NCBI GenBank assembly: GCA_919902495.1
Contig: CAKKRC010000065.1
Location: 1-37,356 of the forward strand
Length of the DNA stretch: 37,356 bases
Reading direction: 5' to 3'
DNA from: Nitrospiria bacterium
GTDB lineage: Bacteria > Nitrospirota > UBA9217
Part shown: one piece after another, positions 8,603 to 17,484 of the stretch
Position numbering within the stretch: position 1 is the first letter of the stretch
How the letters are laid out: every line of letters starts with the position of its first letter
Translations under genes and position numbers: made by a program
Notes under the pieces: model-generated
Told to the model about the DNA's origin: nothing
What the model saw: only the letters and a program-made list of their open reading frames with translations
Databases searched by the model: none

Positions 8603-9319
8603 ATGGTCAGCGTCAAGGCGCCGGAAAATACAATACAGAAATGGTATGACTCATATTATCAACATATGAGCTTAAATCGAAATGACCTGCTCGCTAATCC
8701 TGAAGTGGTCTTTCAATCTTTTGCGCTTGAGCGGTCGCTAATTGCCGGTCTTTGTGCGGTAGGATGCAAAAGAGAAATGACTGGAATTCTTGATGTCGGT
8801 TGCGGAGTAGGCGGCAGCCTGTATACGTTCTTAAGACTAGGATTTCGGCCTGAGCAGTTAACCGGAATAGATATTCTTGAAGAACGAGTTGCCGATGCAC
8901 ATTACAGGTTCCCTAACATAATTATTAAACATGAAAATGCGGCACAGATGAGCTTCCCCGATGATTCATTCGATATCACACATGAATCAACCATGCTTGT
9001 CCAAATATTAGATGACAATGTGACAAGGAGCATTGCCAGCGAAATGATACGGGTAACAAAGCCCAATGGATATATCATAATTGTTGATTGGAGATATAAC
9101 AAACCAGGAAGCTCAGAGTATCGAGCGATTTCCCCTCAACGCATTGCCGCCTTGTTTCAGGTCGGAACGGCCACAAAATTACTCCACAAATCAAATGGGG
9201 CGCTCATTCCCCCCGTTGGCAGATTCCTATCAAAAAGGATGCCGTCGCTCTATTTTCTCGTTCAGTCAATGTTTCCTTTCCTGGTAGGTCAAACAACTAC
9301 GATATTGCAAAAAATATGA
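8603..9319 (+). CDS. Class I SAM-dependent methyltransferase
   Basis: Motif I reads ILDVGCGVGG at residues 62-71, followed by LTGIDILEERV for strand 2. MSFPDDSFDITHESTMLVQI and VTKPNGYIIIVDWR are the later motifs of type 11 methyltransferases. The length of 238 residues is typical of a single-domain enzyme. GGAGGAG lies just upstream of the ATG, so the start is well supported. The gene is clearly AT-richer than its neighbours and is followed by an AT-rich gap and another AT-rich gene, so this part of the locus probably has a separate origin. A role in methylating a glycan or a lipid carrier intermediate is inferred from context. Confidence 0.78.
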   Translation: MVSVKAPENTIQKWYDSYYQHMSLNRNDLLANPEVVFQSFALERSLIAGLCAVGCKREMTGILDVGCGVGGSLYTFLRLGFRPEQLTGIDILEERVADAHYRFPNIIIKHENAAQMSFPDDSFDITHESTMLVQILDDNVTRSIASEMIRVTKPNGYIIIVDWRYNKPGSSEYRAISPQRIAALFQVGTATKLLHKSNGALIPPVGRFLSKRMPSLYFLVQSMFPFLVGQTTTILQKI

Positions 9320-9468
9320 TCTAGAGCTTTCTTTGATCAATGGCTGTAACTTCTTTGTTACTGTGCTTATTAACTTCGTCATCATGCAGGTCCGATAATG
9401 ACTCGCAGGGTGTGCGACAAAACTGAATTGCGCCAGCATGCTTTGAACATTAACCTTCCCTCTGTTGG

Positions 9469-10899
9469 ATGTGGAGCGCTAAATTGTTTGATATGAAATC
9501 AGACCGGTTTTCAACATTCATAAGGATGACCGGCATACTTGCGCTATTTATTGCGTTATTCGCTGGAAAATTCTCATTGGACCGTTTCTTCTTAGAAACA
9601 TCTCGTATCGGATGGCTCGAGCTTCGTATTTGGTGCACACTATATGCATCAGTGGCTGGAGCCTTGCTCCTTTATAAAAATGGCATTAAGACGTACAGGT
9701 TGTCAGCTTACGAGTACATTTACATTTCCGTTCTATCGATTTATTTTATCTACCTTGTCGGAAATCTTTACATTATCGGCAACCCCGGCAGTAGATTCCA
9801 AACTCTGATTGATATTTTCATTATCCTTGCCTGCGCATATCTGATCATTCTATTTTTCAGATCTGAAAAAGATATTGTATTTCTTGCCTTCATCGCTGAA
9901 GTGACGGGTGTTATTCTCTTTGCACTGTGTCTTCTCGGTTTCGGGACTCCCGATCTGAATGGTGCAGGCTGGGCCCCGTTCGGAGGACCATTCACTTTTT
10001 ACCGAATAGAGTTCCTGTCTTTCTGCGCTGCTCTATTTCTCTATTCGCGATCAGAAATCCCTAAACGATACATACCTCACCTTGCCATAGCTGGCATATG
10101 CTTATTCTCTACACTGGCATCATTAATGAAAATAGCTTTGATAGGCTCTCTTGTTGTCACACTATACTTTTTATATTGGCTTCTCAGTACACAGAAGATC
10201 AGAAGGGCGATCGAGATATCGTTCGTTATTATTGTGGTCTTGATCCTTCCTGCCGGTGGTAGTGCAGTTGGAAGCGGAATGAAAAGGATATCCGAGGTAT
10301 CGTCGACGGACAGCAGATTTTTCAACATGGATATTACTAAAATATATTCGACAAGTGTTCGTTTTGAGGATCTTACTGAAACACAGCAGGACAATATTAA
10401 AAATATCGGAACACTCTTGGAGGGAACAGCGCCTGATTACAAGCGGGATTTGCCAGGTTTTATCCGACACGTGACAAGATTAAGTATTCTGAATGACAGT
10501 ACGTATCGGATCAATATGGCTAAGACCGCCATGGGCTATTTCATGCGAGACAAGTGGTTCGGTGCAGGTCTTGGGAATTATTCCTTCGTTAGCTTCAATT
10601 CTGCGACGAACGAGATGGAAACGTATCGCTATCCGCATAATATTGTTTTGGAGGTCCTGTCCATGACGGGCCTCGTGGGAATAATGCTGTTCGGCGTAGC
10701 CGTGTTCATTACACTCATCTTATTGCAGCAAACCATTCTGCGCGACACGAACGCGGTGTTTTTTGCCGGTTATGCGCTCTTTATAATGATCACCTCGCTT
10801 GCCGCGGGCGATTATTATGATTTCCGTTTATTCTGGTTTATTTCACTGATCGTGACGCTGTCGTATCAACAGCCTCGGGAGCAAGTGAAGGCCGCTTAA
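9469..10899 (+). CDS. O-antigen polymerase/ligase family membrane protein (Wzy-like)
   Basis: A multi-span membrane protein of 476 residues with a long hydrophilic loop (about residues 265-350) before the last spans. After that loop comes GAGLGNYSFVSF, then RYPHNIVLEVLSMTGLVG, the signature of the Wzy_C/O-antigen ligase family, in which the PHN motif lies in the periplasmic loop. Wzy proteins join repeat units in the periplasm and WaaL-type proteins join the polymer to lipid A core; the two are hard to tell apart by sequence. A second family member follows directly at 10911. The start is uncertain: ATG at 9469 or 9493, neither with a clear ribosome site. The gene is AT-rich relative to the downstream genes. 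Confidence 0.75.
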   Translation: MWSAKLFDMKSDRFSTFIRMTGILALFIALFAGKFSLDRFFLETSRIGWLELRIWCTLYASVAGALLLYKNGIKTYRLSAYEYIYISVLSIYFIYLVGNLYIIGNPGSRFQTLIDIFIILACAYLIILFFRSEKDIVFLAFIAEVTGVILFALCLLGFGTPDLNGAGWAPFGGPFTFYRIEFLSFCAALFLYSRSEIPKRYIPHLAIAGICLFSTLASLMKIALIGSLVVTLYFLYWLLSTQKIRRAIEISFVIIVVLILPAGGSAVGSGMKRISEVSSTDSRFFNMDITKIYSTSVRFEDLTETQQDNIKNIGTLLEGTAPDYKRDLPGFIRHVTRLSILNDSTYRINMAKTAMGYFMRDKWFGAGLGNYSFVSFNSATNEMETYRYPHNIVLEVLSMTGLVGIMLFGVAVFITLILLQQTILRDTNAVFFAGYALFIMITSLAAGDYYDFRLFWFISLIVTLSYQQPREQVKAA

Positions 10900-10910
10900 C
10901 ACATCCGCTC

Positions 10911-12146
10911 ATGCAAGATAATTACAGACAGAAAATACTCGCTTTCACGGAAGCAGCCCAACCGGTGATGATCTTCATCCTGGTCTTCGCTAATCCCATC
11001 GCCAAGTCCGTCGCCAGCATTGCGTCATCGCTCTGCATCATTGTATTTCTCCTCCGGGTAGGGATCCGCAAAGGCAGCGACTACCAAAAGAATGCGAAGA
11101 CCTACTATACGATCATATTCTTCTATTTAGCGGCACTGGCGTTCTCCGTGGTCTATTCGCCGGATGTTGCCGACGGGATCCAGCGTTTTTTCAGCCAGAC
11201 GAAGATCCTGTTGCTGCTTGTCCTGATAGAGGCGGTCTCCTCGCATGTTGACGCACGGAAATATCTCTTCGCAGGCGCGGCGGGCGGCACGGCTCTGTCG
11301 CTCATCACCATCTACGAAAGCGTCATCATGCATATTGGCCGTCCTCCTGCCATGTGGAATCCGGTCCATGGCGGCAACCATCTGATGCTTGCCGCGGTCC
11401 TCGTGATGGTCCTTCTCGTGTACGAGAAGGGCAGGGGGGCCAGGGTTTTCTGGTCCACACTTCTGCTCCTTCATGGTTACGCTCTCTACCTGAACGGCAC
11501 GCGGGGCGTTTGGATCGCATTCGGCATCGTGCTGGTATTACTGCCGCTTGTGGTCATCAAGATGCGAACCATGCATAAACTTATCTATTACGGCATACTG
11601 GCGCTGTTCGTTACCGCGCTTCTCCAGGCGCCATTCTTCCAGGCGAGGGTGCGGGGCACGATCTCGGACCTTAATCAGTCCGTCAAGGTCCGAACGGCGC
11701 TGTCGTATGGCGGACGCTACGAGATGTGGAAGGCCAGCGCGAACATGTTTACCAATAATCCGCTTCTGGGTGTGGGTCTCGGCGGCTGGCGAGTTGAACT
11801 GGAAACGATGGTCAGGGATAAATACGTATCGTCCTATGTTCTGGACTATAATCAAGCGCACAGCATCTACCTCGACGTCCTGAGCACGAGGGGGATTGTC
11901 GGGTTCATTTCGTTCGCCTTCCTGATCGGATATCCGGTGATCTACGTCTGGAAGAAACGGACTGTAGAATACGAACCCTATCGGACCCTTGTCCTCATAG
12001 CGACCATCGCATTCCTGATATCGGGATTGACCGACACCCTGGTCTATATCCGGGGAGTCTTCGCTGCCTATCTTATACTTGTTGCTCTGTCACTCGGCGT
12101 GATCATGAGAGACCACCGGAGCGCCGATGCGGATAGGACACCGTGA
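10911..12146 (+). CDS. O-antigen ligase/polymerase family membrane protein (WaaL-like)
   Basis: This 411-residue protein has about ten membrane spans and contains NGTRGVWIAFG, then GGRYEMWKASANMFTNNPLL with GVGLGGW, and NQAHSIYLDVLSTRGIVG. These are the classic signatures of the WaaL/O-antigen ligase family, including the arginine of GTRG and the QAHS loop in which a periplasmic histidine is needed. It probably attaches the finished polymer to lipid A core, or polymerises if the preceding gene is the ligase. It begins 11 bases after the other family member without a clear ribosome site and ends in a TGATG overlap with the next gene. Base composition is richer in GC than its upstream paralogue, so the pair is not a recent duplication. 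Confidence 0.8.
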   Translation: MQDNYRQKILAFTEAAQPVMIFILVFANPIAKSVASIASSLCIIVFLLRVGIRKGSDYQKNAKTYYTIIFFYLAALAFSVVYSPDVADGIQRFFSQTKILLLLVLIEAVSSHVDARKYLFAGAAGGTALSLITIYESVIMHIGRPPAMWNPVHGGNHLMLAAVLVMVLLVYEKGRGARVFWSTLLLLHGYALYLNGTRGVWIAFGIVLVLLPLVVIKMRTMHKLIYYGILALFVTALLQAPFFQARVRGTISDLNQSVKVRTALSYGGRYEMWKASANMFTNNPLLGVGLGGWRVELETMVRDKYVSSYVLDYNQAHSIYLDVLSTRGIVGFISFAFLIGYPVIYVWKKRTVEYEPYRTLVLIATIAFLISGLTDTLVYIRGVFAAYLILVALSLGVIMRDHRSADADRTP

Positions 12147-13459
12147 TGCCGGCTAACGGGGCGCACATCACGCCGATCACGACTCGAACCACGGAGCGGT
12201 CTTTGACGGTCTGGCTTCTCCAGATCGGAGAACCGCTTCCGTTGCAGGCCGGTGCGAGGAAAATGAGAACGGCCCTCGTCGCCGACGCGCTTGCCGCCCG
12301 CGGACACCGGGTCGTATGGTGGACGAGCGCGTTCGACCATTTTTCCAAGAGTTGGATGTTTACTGCGGATGCGGACAGAACGCTGGATAACGGCGTTCTG
12401 ATCAAGGCGCTCAAAGGCATCGGCTATCGGAAGAACATCTCCCTCAGAAGGTTCCTCGACCACCGGCTCATCTCCCGCAAGTTCCGGAGCGTGTCCGCAT
12501 CGATGCCCGCTCCGGACATCATTGTCGCTTCCACACCCACCCACGATCTTGCCTGCGAAGCGGCCGCATACGCAAGCAGGATGAACGTTCCGGTGATCAT
12601 TGATATTCGGGACCCATGGCCGGACATCTTTCTCGACAGCATCCCGCACCGTTTGCGGGGACCGCTGAAACTGGTCCTGTTCAACGAATTCCGATCGATC
12701 AGGCAGACGCTGCGGCGGGCCGACGGTATCTTCGCCGTGACGGAGCATCAGCTGCAATGGGGCCTGCGTTACGCCGGCAGGGAACGGGCGGAACGGGACA
12801 AGGTTTACTCTCTCGGGTATCACCGGAGACCGATCGCCGACCGGCCCGCGGTCCTCGACAAGTTCAAAGAGGTCGTCGACAGAACGAACGAAACGTTCAA
12901 CGTGTTCTTCGTAGGCACGATATCCCGCTCCTATCATAATCCGATGATACTGGCGGAAGCCGCGCGCGCACTTGCCGCCCGGCAAGACATTCATTTTATC
13001 ATCGCGGGAAGCGGTGAGCTCCTGCCGGAAATGAAAAGGCGGTGCGCCGGTCTTACGAATATCACCTTCGTGGGATGGCTCAATGCTGAAGAGATCCAAC
13101 TATTCCTTGATCGCGCGAATGTCGGTATCTGTCCGGCTTCGAAGGTCACCGATCTTCCGACGAACAAGGCCTTTTCCTATCTTTCCGCCGGCATTCCGAT
13201 AATCTCGTCGTTCCACGGCGACCTGAAGGACACGATCGAGCGACTGGACATCGGACTCTATTACCCGCCTAATGACGAGACGTCGCTTACTCGATCGATC
13301 CTGCGATTAAAGGAAGATACAGCCCTGCATCAGCGTCTTTCCCGGAACGCCTTGAGCGCCTTCGAAACGCTTTTTAATGCCGACACGATCTATGCCGACT
13401 ATGCCAGGCATGTCGAAACGATCGCCTGCGCCAAAACAGGTTATTCCGGACTTGGATGA
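12146..13459 (+). CDS. Glycosyltransferase family 4
   Basis: The N-terminal domain has the acceptor-side loop LQIGEPLPLQAGARKMRTA, then RGHRVVWWTSAFDHF, typical of GT4 enzymes of the WbuB/fucosyl-aminotransferase kind. The C-terminal donor domain includes NVFFVGTISRSYHNP, DIHFIIAGSGELLPEM and LPTNKAFSYLSAGIPII, the usual GT4 sugar-nucleotide region. It is a retaining GT-B-fold transferase acting at the inner membrane. The ATG at 12146 overlaps the previous stop as TGATG; a GTG one codon earlier is an alternative. AGGA lies about 8 bases upstream. Donor and acceptor are unknown. Confidence 0.8.
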   Translation: MPANGAHITPITTRTTERSLTVWLLQIGEPLPLQAGARKMRTALVADALAARGHRVVWWTSAFDHFSKSWMFTADADRTLDNGVLIKALKGIGYRKNISLRRFLDHRLISRKFRSVSASMPAPDIIVASTPTHDLACEAAAYASRMNVPVIIDIRDPWPDIFLDSIPHRLRGPLKLVLFNEFRSIRQTLRRADGIFAVTEHQLQWGLRYAGRERAERDKVYSLGYHRRPIADRPAVLDKFKEVVDRTNETFNVFFVGTISRSYHNPMILAEAARALAARQDIHFIIAGSGELLPEMKRRCAGLTNITFVGWLNAEEIQLFLDRANVGICPASKVTDLPTNKAFSYLSAGIPIISSFHGDLKDTIERLDIGLYYPPNDETSLTRSILRLKEDTALHQRLSRNALSAFETLFNADTIYADYARHVETIACAKTGYSGLG

Positions 13460-13529
13460 TATTTACGCGCCGTCCATTAGTTTCCAAGGGAGTTGAAGGC
13501 CGGAAACTGACCGAATTTGTATATACCTA

Positions 13530-13558
13530 TTGCGGCATGTATAAATTAATGCTATATT
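13530..13558 (+). promoter_or_regulatory. Candidate sigma-70 promoter ahead of the phosphoglycosyl transferase gene
   Basis: Within an AT-rich gap of about 170 bases, TTGCGG at 13530 and TATATT at 13553 are 17 bases apart. The -10 box matches five of six consensus positions and the -35 only three. It would start a transcript about 70 bases before the gene at 13634, splitting the polysaccharide locus into two units. No other structure is clear in this gap. Confidence 0.35.
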
Positions 13559-13633
13559 AATCAACGATTTTTCATGAGTAACAGATCGGCCCTGTATTCG
13601 CCGGAAGATGCCGCATACGTCTGAAGCTTCTCT

Positions 13634-14278
13634 ATGAAACGATTATTTGATATCACACTTTCTCTGGTCGGTCTCGCGCTGCTCAGCCCGGTATTGGTGC
13701 TCCTGGCCATCGCCATCAGGCTCGAATCCCGCGGCCCGGTGTTCTATCGGGGGGTCAGGATCGGCAGATACGGCAGGCCATTCAGAATATTCAAGTTTCG
13801 CAGCATGGTCCAGGACGCTGAAAAAGCCGGCGCTTCATCCACCAGCACAACCGACATGCGGGTGACCAGGATCGGGCATATCATACGCAAGTTCAAGTTC
13901 GACGAGTTCTCCCAGCTCATCAACGTGCTCATCGGGGATATGAGCATCGTGGGACCCCGCCCCGAGGTCCAAAAGTTCGTCGATCTCTATACCGAAGAGG
14001 AGAAGCAGATCCTGTCGGTCCGTCCCGGGATCACCGACTGGTCCTCCATCAAGTTCCATAACGAGGGCGAGATTATCGAAGCATCGGGCATCAAGGACGC
14101 CGATGAGGCCTACGCCAAACTGATACGGCCTGAGAAGCTGCGATTGCAGCTTAAATATGTGCGTGAGCGGAACCTGTGGATCGATATCAAGATCATCGTT
14201 TCTACCGTGCTCACGCTTGTTTCGACGCGTATGGGCGGAAAACCGGTGGGCGTGCCCGATGCTGCGCAGGAGCGGTAG
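13634..14278 (+). CDS. Small monotopic phosphoglycosyl transferase (PglC-like initiating sugar transferase)
   Basis: The protein starts with a single hydrophobic re-entrant segment (FDITLSLVGLALLSPVLVLL) and then PVFYRGVRIGRYGRPFRIFK with FRSMV. The catalytic Asp-Glu pair is D90-E91 in KFDEFSQLINVLIGDMS, followed by IVGPRPE. This is the minimal bacterial sugar transferase domain, without the extra N-terminal spans of WbaP. It moves a sugar 1-phosphate from a UDP-sugar to undecaprenyl phosphate and so begins each repeat unit. At 214 residues it has the size of PglC-type enzymes, which often use UDP-linked di-N-acetylbacillosamine or related amino sugars. This agrees with the aminotransferase and CapD-like dehydratase just downstream. 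Confidence 0.88.
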   Translation: MKRLFDITLSLVGLALLSPVLVLLAIAIRLESRGPVFYRGVRIGRYGRPFRIFKFRSMVQDAEKAGASSTSTTDMRVTRIGHIIRKFKFDEFSQLINVLIGDMSIVGPRPEVQKFVDLYTEEEKQILSVRPGITDWSSIKFHNEGEIIEASGIKDADEAYAKLIRPEKLRLQLKYVRERNLWIDIKIIVSTVLTLVSTRMGGKPVGVPDAAQER

Positions 14279-14373
14279 CCGGGGTTTTCACGCGCGGCTG
14301 GACGGGTGATCCGTTCCTCGCCGGGATGATGATTTCGGTCATGGTATTCTGAGATGTTGCGGGAGCGACGCGA

Positions 14374-15354
14374 ATGGCTGTCAACAACGCCAAATTACGA
14401 GAGTTGTATCATTCCATGCTTCGGATCCGCTGTTGCGAGGAGAGCTTCATCGAGCCGATCCTGAGCAAAGAGGTACGCTGTCCCGTGCATCTGTGCACGG
14501 GGCAGGAGGCCGTCGCCGCAGGCATATGCGGAGCACTGGAAAAGAAAGATTATATTTTTGGGAACCACCGGTCCCACGGCCACTACCTTGCAAAGGGCGG
14601 CGGCATGAAAGAGATGGTGGCCGAGGTGTACGGCAAGGAAACTGGCTGCTCGCGGGGGCGCGGCGGCTCCATGCACCTTATCGATCCGCAGGTGGGCATG
14701 CTGGGCTCCGCGCCGATCGTCGGCGGAACGATATCGCTCGCGCTGGGAGCGGCCATGGCGTCATCCATCCGGAAGGATAAACGGGTGACCGTCAGCTTCT
14801 TCGGCGACGGAGCAACGGGCGAGGGGGTCCTCTGCGAATCCCTGAATTTCGCCGCGCTCAAGAACCTTCCCATCATCTTCGCCTGCGAGAACAACTTCTA
14901 CTCGACCCATCTCCCCATCAGCGAGATCCGCGTCAGCAACAGGATCTTCGAGATCGGGAAGCCCTTCGGGGAGCAGAGCTTCCGCGTTGACGGAAATGAT
15001 GTTCTGCAGGTCTTTGACCGCGCGAAAAAGGCCGTCGATCTGTGCCGCAGGGGCAAGGGCCCGGTCTTCCTCGAGTTCGTGACATACCGCATGCACGGGC
15101 ATGTCGGCCCGGATGACAACATCCAGGGCTGTCATACGGACATACGTCCGAAAAAAGAGATCGAGCGCTGGCGGAAAAAGGACCCGATCGTGAAGCTCGA
15201 GCGACTGCTGCTCAGGAAAAAGGCCATGAGCCGCGACGCACTGGCGGAGATCAGGAGCATGGTCGAGCAGGAGGTCCGGGAGGCGCACGAGTTTGCCCGC
15301 ACGAGCCCGTTCCCGAAAAAAGAGGATCTGCACCGATATGTCTTCAAAGACTAG
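14374..15354 (+). CDS. Thiamine-diphosphate-dependent dehydrogenase E1-alpha-like subunit
   Basis: The protein follows the E1-alpha plan of 2-oxo-acid dehydrogenases: GNHRSHGHYLAKG at residues 63-75, GCSRGRGGSMHL at 91-102, the TPP/Mg motif GDGATGEG at 144-151 ending at ENN (172-174), and YRMHGHVGPD with His241 matching the conserved active-site loop histidine. The partner E1-beta overlaps its end by 17 bases. In housekeeping complexes E1 decarboxylates a 2-oxo acid and passes the acyl unit to a lipoyl E2, but no E2 or E3 gene is visible here. The gene sits between the initiating transferase and an aminotransferase, so a role in building an unusual sugar or acyl group is inferred. GGGAG lies ahead of the ATG. 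Confidence 0.85.
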   Translation: MAVNNAKLRELYHSMLRIRCCEESFIEPILSKEVRCPVHLCTGQEAVAAGICGALEKKDYIFGNHRSHGHYLAKGGGMKEMVAEVYGKETGCSRGRGGSMHLIDPQVGMLGSAPIVGGTISLALGAAMASSIRKDKRVTVSFFGDGATGEGVLCESLNFAALKNLPIIFACENNFYSTHLPISEIRVSNRIFEIGKPFGEQSFRVDGNDVLQVFDRAKKAVDLCRRGKGPVFLEFVTYRMHGHVGPDDNIQGCHTDIRPKKEIERWRKKDPIVKLERLLLRKKAMSRDALAEIRSMVEQEVREAHEFARTSPFPKKEDLHRYVFKD

Positions 15355-16327
15355 AAAACTTGCCTATAGCCTTGCGATCAACGAGGCACTGCATCAGACG
15401 ATGACTGCCGACAGCTCCGTGTTCCTGATCGGGCAGGGGGTCAAGAGCCCCTGGTATGTCGGCAATACCGCCCTTGGGCTGCTGGACAAATTCGGTCCCT
15501 CGCGGGTCATTGATACTCCCGTCTCGGAGAACGCGATGACCGGCGCGGCCGTCGGCGCATCGATCGCCGGGATGCGGGCCGTTGTGGTCCATCCCCGGAT
15601 AGATTTCATGCTCTATGCATTTGACCCCATCATCAACGAGGCAGCGAACTGGTATTACATGAACGGGGGCAGGGCCTCCGTGCCGGTCGTCATCTGGGGC
15701 ATTATCAACCGCAAGGGCGAACAGGCGGCGCAGCATTCACAGGCGCTGCAGGTGATGTTCGCGCATGTTCCCGGATTGAAGGTGGTGGTACCCAGCACCC
15801 CCTACGACGCGAAAGGTCTCATGGTCGCGAGCATCCGCGACAACAACCCGGTCCTTTTCGTGGACGACCGGTGCCTGTACGGGATCGAAGGAGACGTTCC
15901 GGAAGAGCTGTATGAAGTACCGATCGGCAAGGGGATCATCCGCAGGAACGGCTCCGATGTAACGATCGTGGCCACATCGTACCTGGTGCACGAAGCCCTC
16001 CGGTCCGCGGACAAACTTCAACAAGAAGGGATCAGCGCCGAGGTCATCGACCTCCGTTCGCTCAAGCCATTGGATGAGACGCTGCTCTGCGATTCCGTGG
16101 CGAGAACGGGCAGGCTCGTGATCGCGGACGGCGGCTGGAAGACCTACGGGGTCGCTGCTGAACTGTCGGCGCTGGTACATGAGAAGGTGTTCTCCTCCAT
16201 GAAGGCCCCGGCGGCACGGGTCACCTTGCCGGACGTCCCAGCGCCTGCCAGTTCCGCGCTCGAGCAGGCGTATTATATCGGTGAACAGGACATCACGCGA
16301 TCGGTCAAGCGCGTGATGAGCTCATAA
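15338..16327 (+). CDS. Thiamine-diphosphate-dependent dehydrogenase E1-beta-like subunit
   Basis: The sequence matches E1-beta: FGPSRVIDTPVSENAMTGAA contains Glu64, equivalent to the glutamate that activates the thiamine aminopyrimidine. GEQAAQHSQALQ carries the conserved active-site histidine, and VPGLKVVVPSTPYDAKGL is typical of the family. The C-terminal transketolase domain (TIVATSYLVHEAL to the end) is present, so the subunit is complete at 329 residues. The start at 15338 overlaps the alpha gene and has AGAGGA upstream; the frame is open back to 15293 but that would extend it inside alpha. With alpha it should form an alpha2beta2 enzyme. The substrate is unknown, and the lack of E2/E3 nearby argues for a stand-alone carboligase or decarboxylase role. 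Confidence 0.85.
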   Translation: MSSKTRKLAYSLAINEALHQTMTADSSVFLIGQGVKSPWYVGNTALGLLDKFGPSRVIDTPVSENAMTGAAVGASIAGMRAVVVHPRIDFMLYAFDPIINEAANWYYMNGGRASVPVVIWGIINRKGEQAAQHSQALQVMFAHVPGLKVVVPSTPYDAKGLMVASIRDNNPVLFVDDRCLYGIEGDVPEELYEVPIGKGIIRRNGSDVTIVATSYLVHEALRSADKLQQEGISAEVIDLRSLKPLDETLLCDSVARTGRLVIADGGWKTYGVAAELSALVHEKVFSSMKAPAARVTLPDVPAPASSALEQAYYIGEQDITRSVKRVMSS

Positions 16328-16338
16328 CGGGAGGAACA

Positions 16339-17460
16339 ATGGCGGCAAAGATACGATTCGTCAACTATCCGAAGCAATATCAGCAGCTCAAGAAGGAATT
16401 TGACGGTGTGTTCGAGGAGATCATGTCCGGCGGTGATTTCATCCTTCGAAGACACCTTGAGGAATTCGAGCAGGCGATAGCTTCCTATGTCGGCGTCAAG
16501 CACGCGATCGGGGTGAATACCGGCACGGACGCGCTCTATCTTTCCGCTCACGCACTGGGGTTCGGACCGGGTGATGAGGTCATAACGGTCGCCCACACGT
16601 TCGTGGCGACGATCGGCGCCATCGTCCAGTGCGGGGCGACGCCCGTTCTCGTTGATGTCGCCGACGATTTCAACATGGACATGGACAAGGTGGAGGCCGC
16701 GATCACGCCCCGGACCAAGGGGATCATACCGGTCCATCTGAACGGCCACGCCTGCAATATGGACCGGCTCATGGCCATTGCCAGCAAGCATAAACTGAAG
16801 GTCATCGAAGATGCCGCCCAGGCGCTCGGCGCGAAATTCAGGAACAGACGGGCCGCGTCGTTCGGCGACACGAGCATCTTCAGTTTTTATCCCGCCAAGA
16901 TGCTGGGGACCGCCGGCGACGGCGGCATGGTCTGCACGAACGATGATGCCCTGGCCCGCAAGCTTCGCGCGTTCAGGGACAACGGCCGCGTCGAATCCGT
17001 TGAGGTCATCGAATGTTTCGGGTGGTGCACGAGGCTCGATAATCTCCACGCGGCCCTGCTCAACATGAAGTTCAAGCACTTTGACGGATGGGTCGAGCGG
17101 CGCCGGCAGATCGCGAGGATCTATGACCGCGAGCTGCGGAACGTCGGCGACATCATGATCCACCCGGTCTCCGGGGCCGATTACTTTGATGTGTATCAGA
17201 ACTATGTCGTCCGCTCGAAACACCGGAACGCGCTGTTCGACCACATGCGGTCATCGGGCGTTGAAGTGCTGATCTCCTGGCGCGTCGCGAACCACCTGCA
17301 AAAGGCATTGAAGCTCGATCACTTCAAGCTTCCCGTGACCGAGCGGATATCGAACGAGGTGCTGTCGCTTCCCCTGTACCCGGAACTCACGGACGACGAG
17401 GCAGGGGTCGTGATAGACGCGATAAAACGGTTCTTCAGCTCGGGAAAATCCAATCAGTAA
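16339..17460 (+). CDS. DegT/DnrJ/EryC1/StrS-type sugar aminotransferase
   Basis: This PLP enzyme has ALGFGPGDEVITVAHTFVAT, VIEDAAQALGA with Asp158, and FSFYPAKMLGTAGDGGMVCT with the Schiff-base lysine at 187. Together these define the sugar aminotransferase family that adds an amino group to a keto-sugar nucleotide, normally using glutamate. The length of 373 residues is normal. GGGAGG stands just ahead of the ATG, and the gap from E1-beta is 11 bases, so it is almost certainly co-transcribed with the E1-like pair. A likely reading is that the E1-like enzyme makes a keto product which this enzyme aminates, or that it serves the CapD-like dehydratase at 18251. Confidence 0.88.
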   Translation: MAAKIRFVNYPKQYQQLKKEFDGVFEEIMSGGDFILRRHLEEFEQAIASYVGVKHAIGVNTGTDALYLSAHALGFGPGDEVITVAHTFVATIGAIVQCGATPVLVDVADDFNMDMDKVEAAITPRTKGIIPVHLNGHACNMDRLMAIASKHKLKVIEDAAQALGAKFRNRRAASFGDTSIFSFYPAKMLGTAGDGGMVCTNDDALARKLRAFRDNGRVESVEVIECFGWCTRLDNLHAALLNMKFKHFDGWVERRRQIARIYDRELRNVGDIMIHPVSGADYFDVYQNYVVRSKHRNALFDHMRSSGVEVLISWRVANHLQKALKLDHFKLPVTERISNEVLSLPLYPELTDDEAGVVIDAIKRFFSSGKSNQ

Positions 17461-17484
17461 CGTTTCGTACGCGACAGGGAGAAC

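Noticed and set aside
9317-9361. Small inverted repeats (TGATC/GATCA and GTAAC/GTTAC) after the methyltransferase
   Set aside because: Arms of only five bases in AT-rich sequence are expected by chance and no T run follows.
12068-13099. A 343-codon open frame on the minus strand
   Set aside because: It lies opposite the GT4 gene and reads like a composition artefact, with many Asp/Arg/His residues and no family motif.
14374-16327. Housekeeping pyruvate dehydrogenase
   Set aside because: Neither E2 nor E3 is present and the genes are embedded between glycan genes; a housekeeping role is not excluded but is not supported here.
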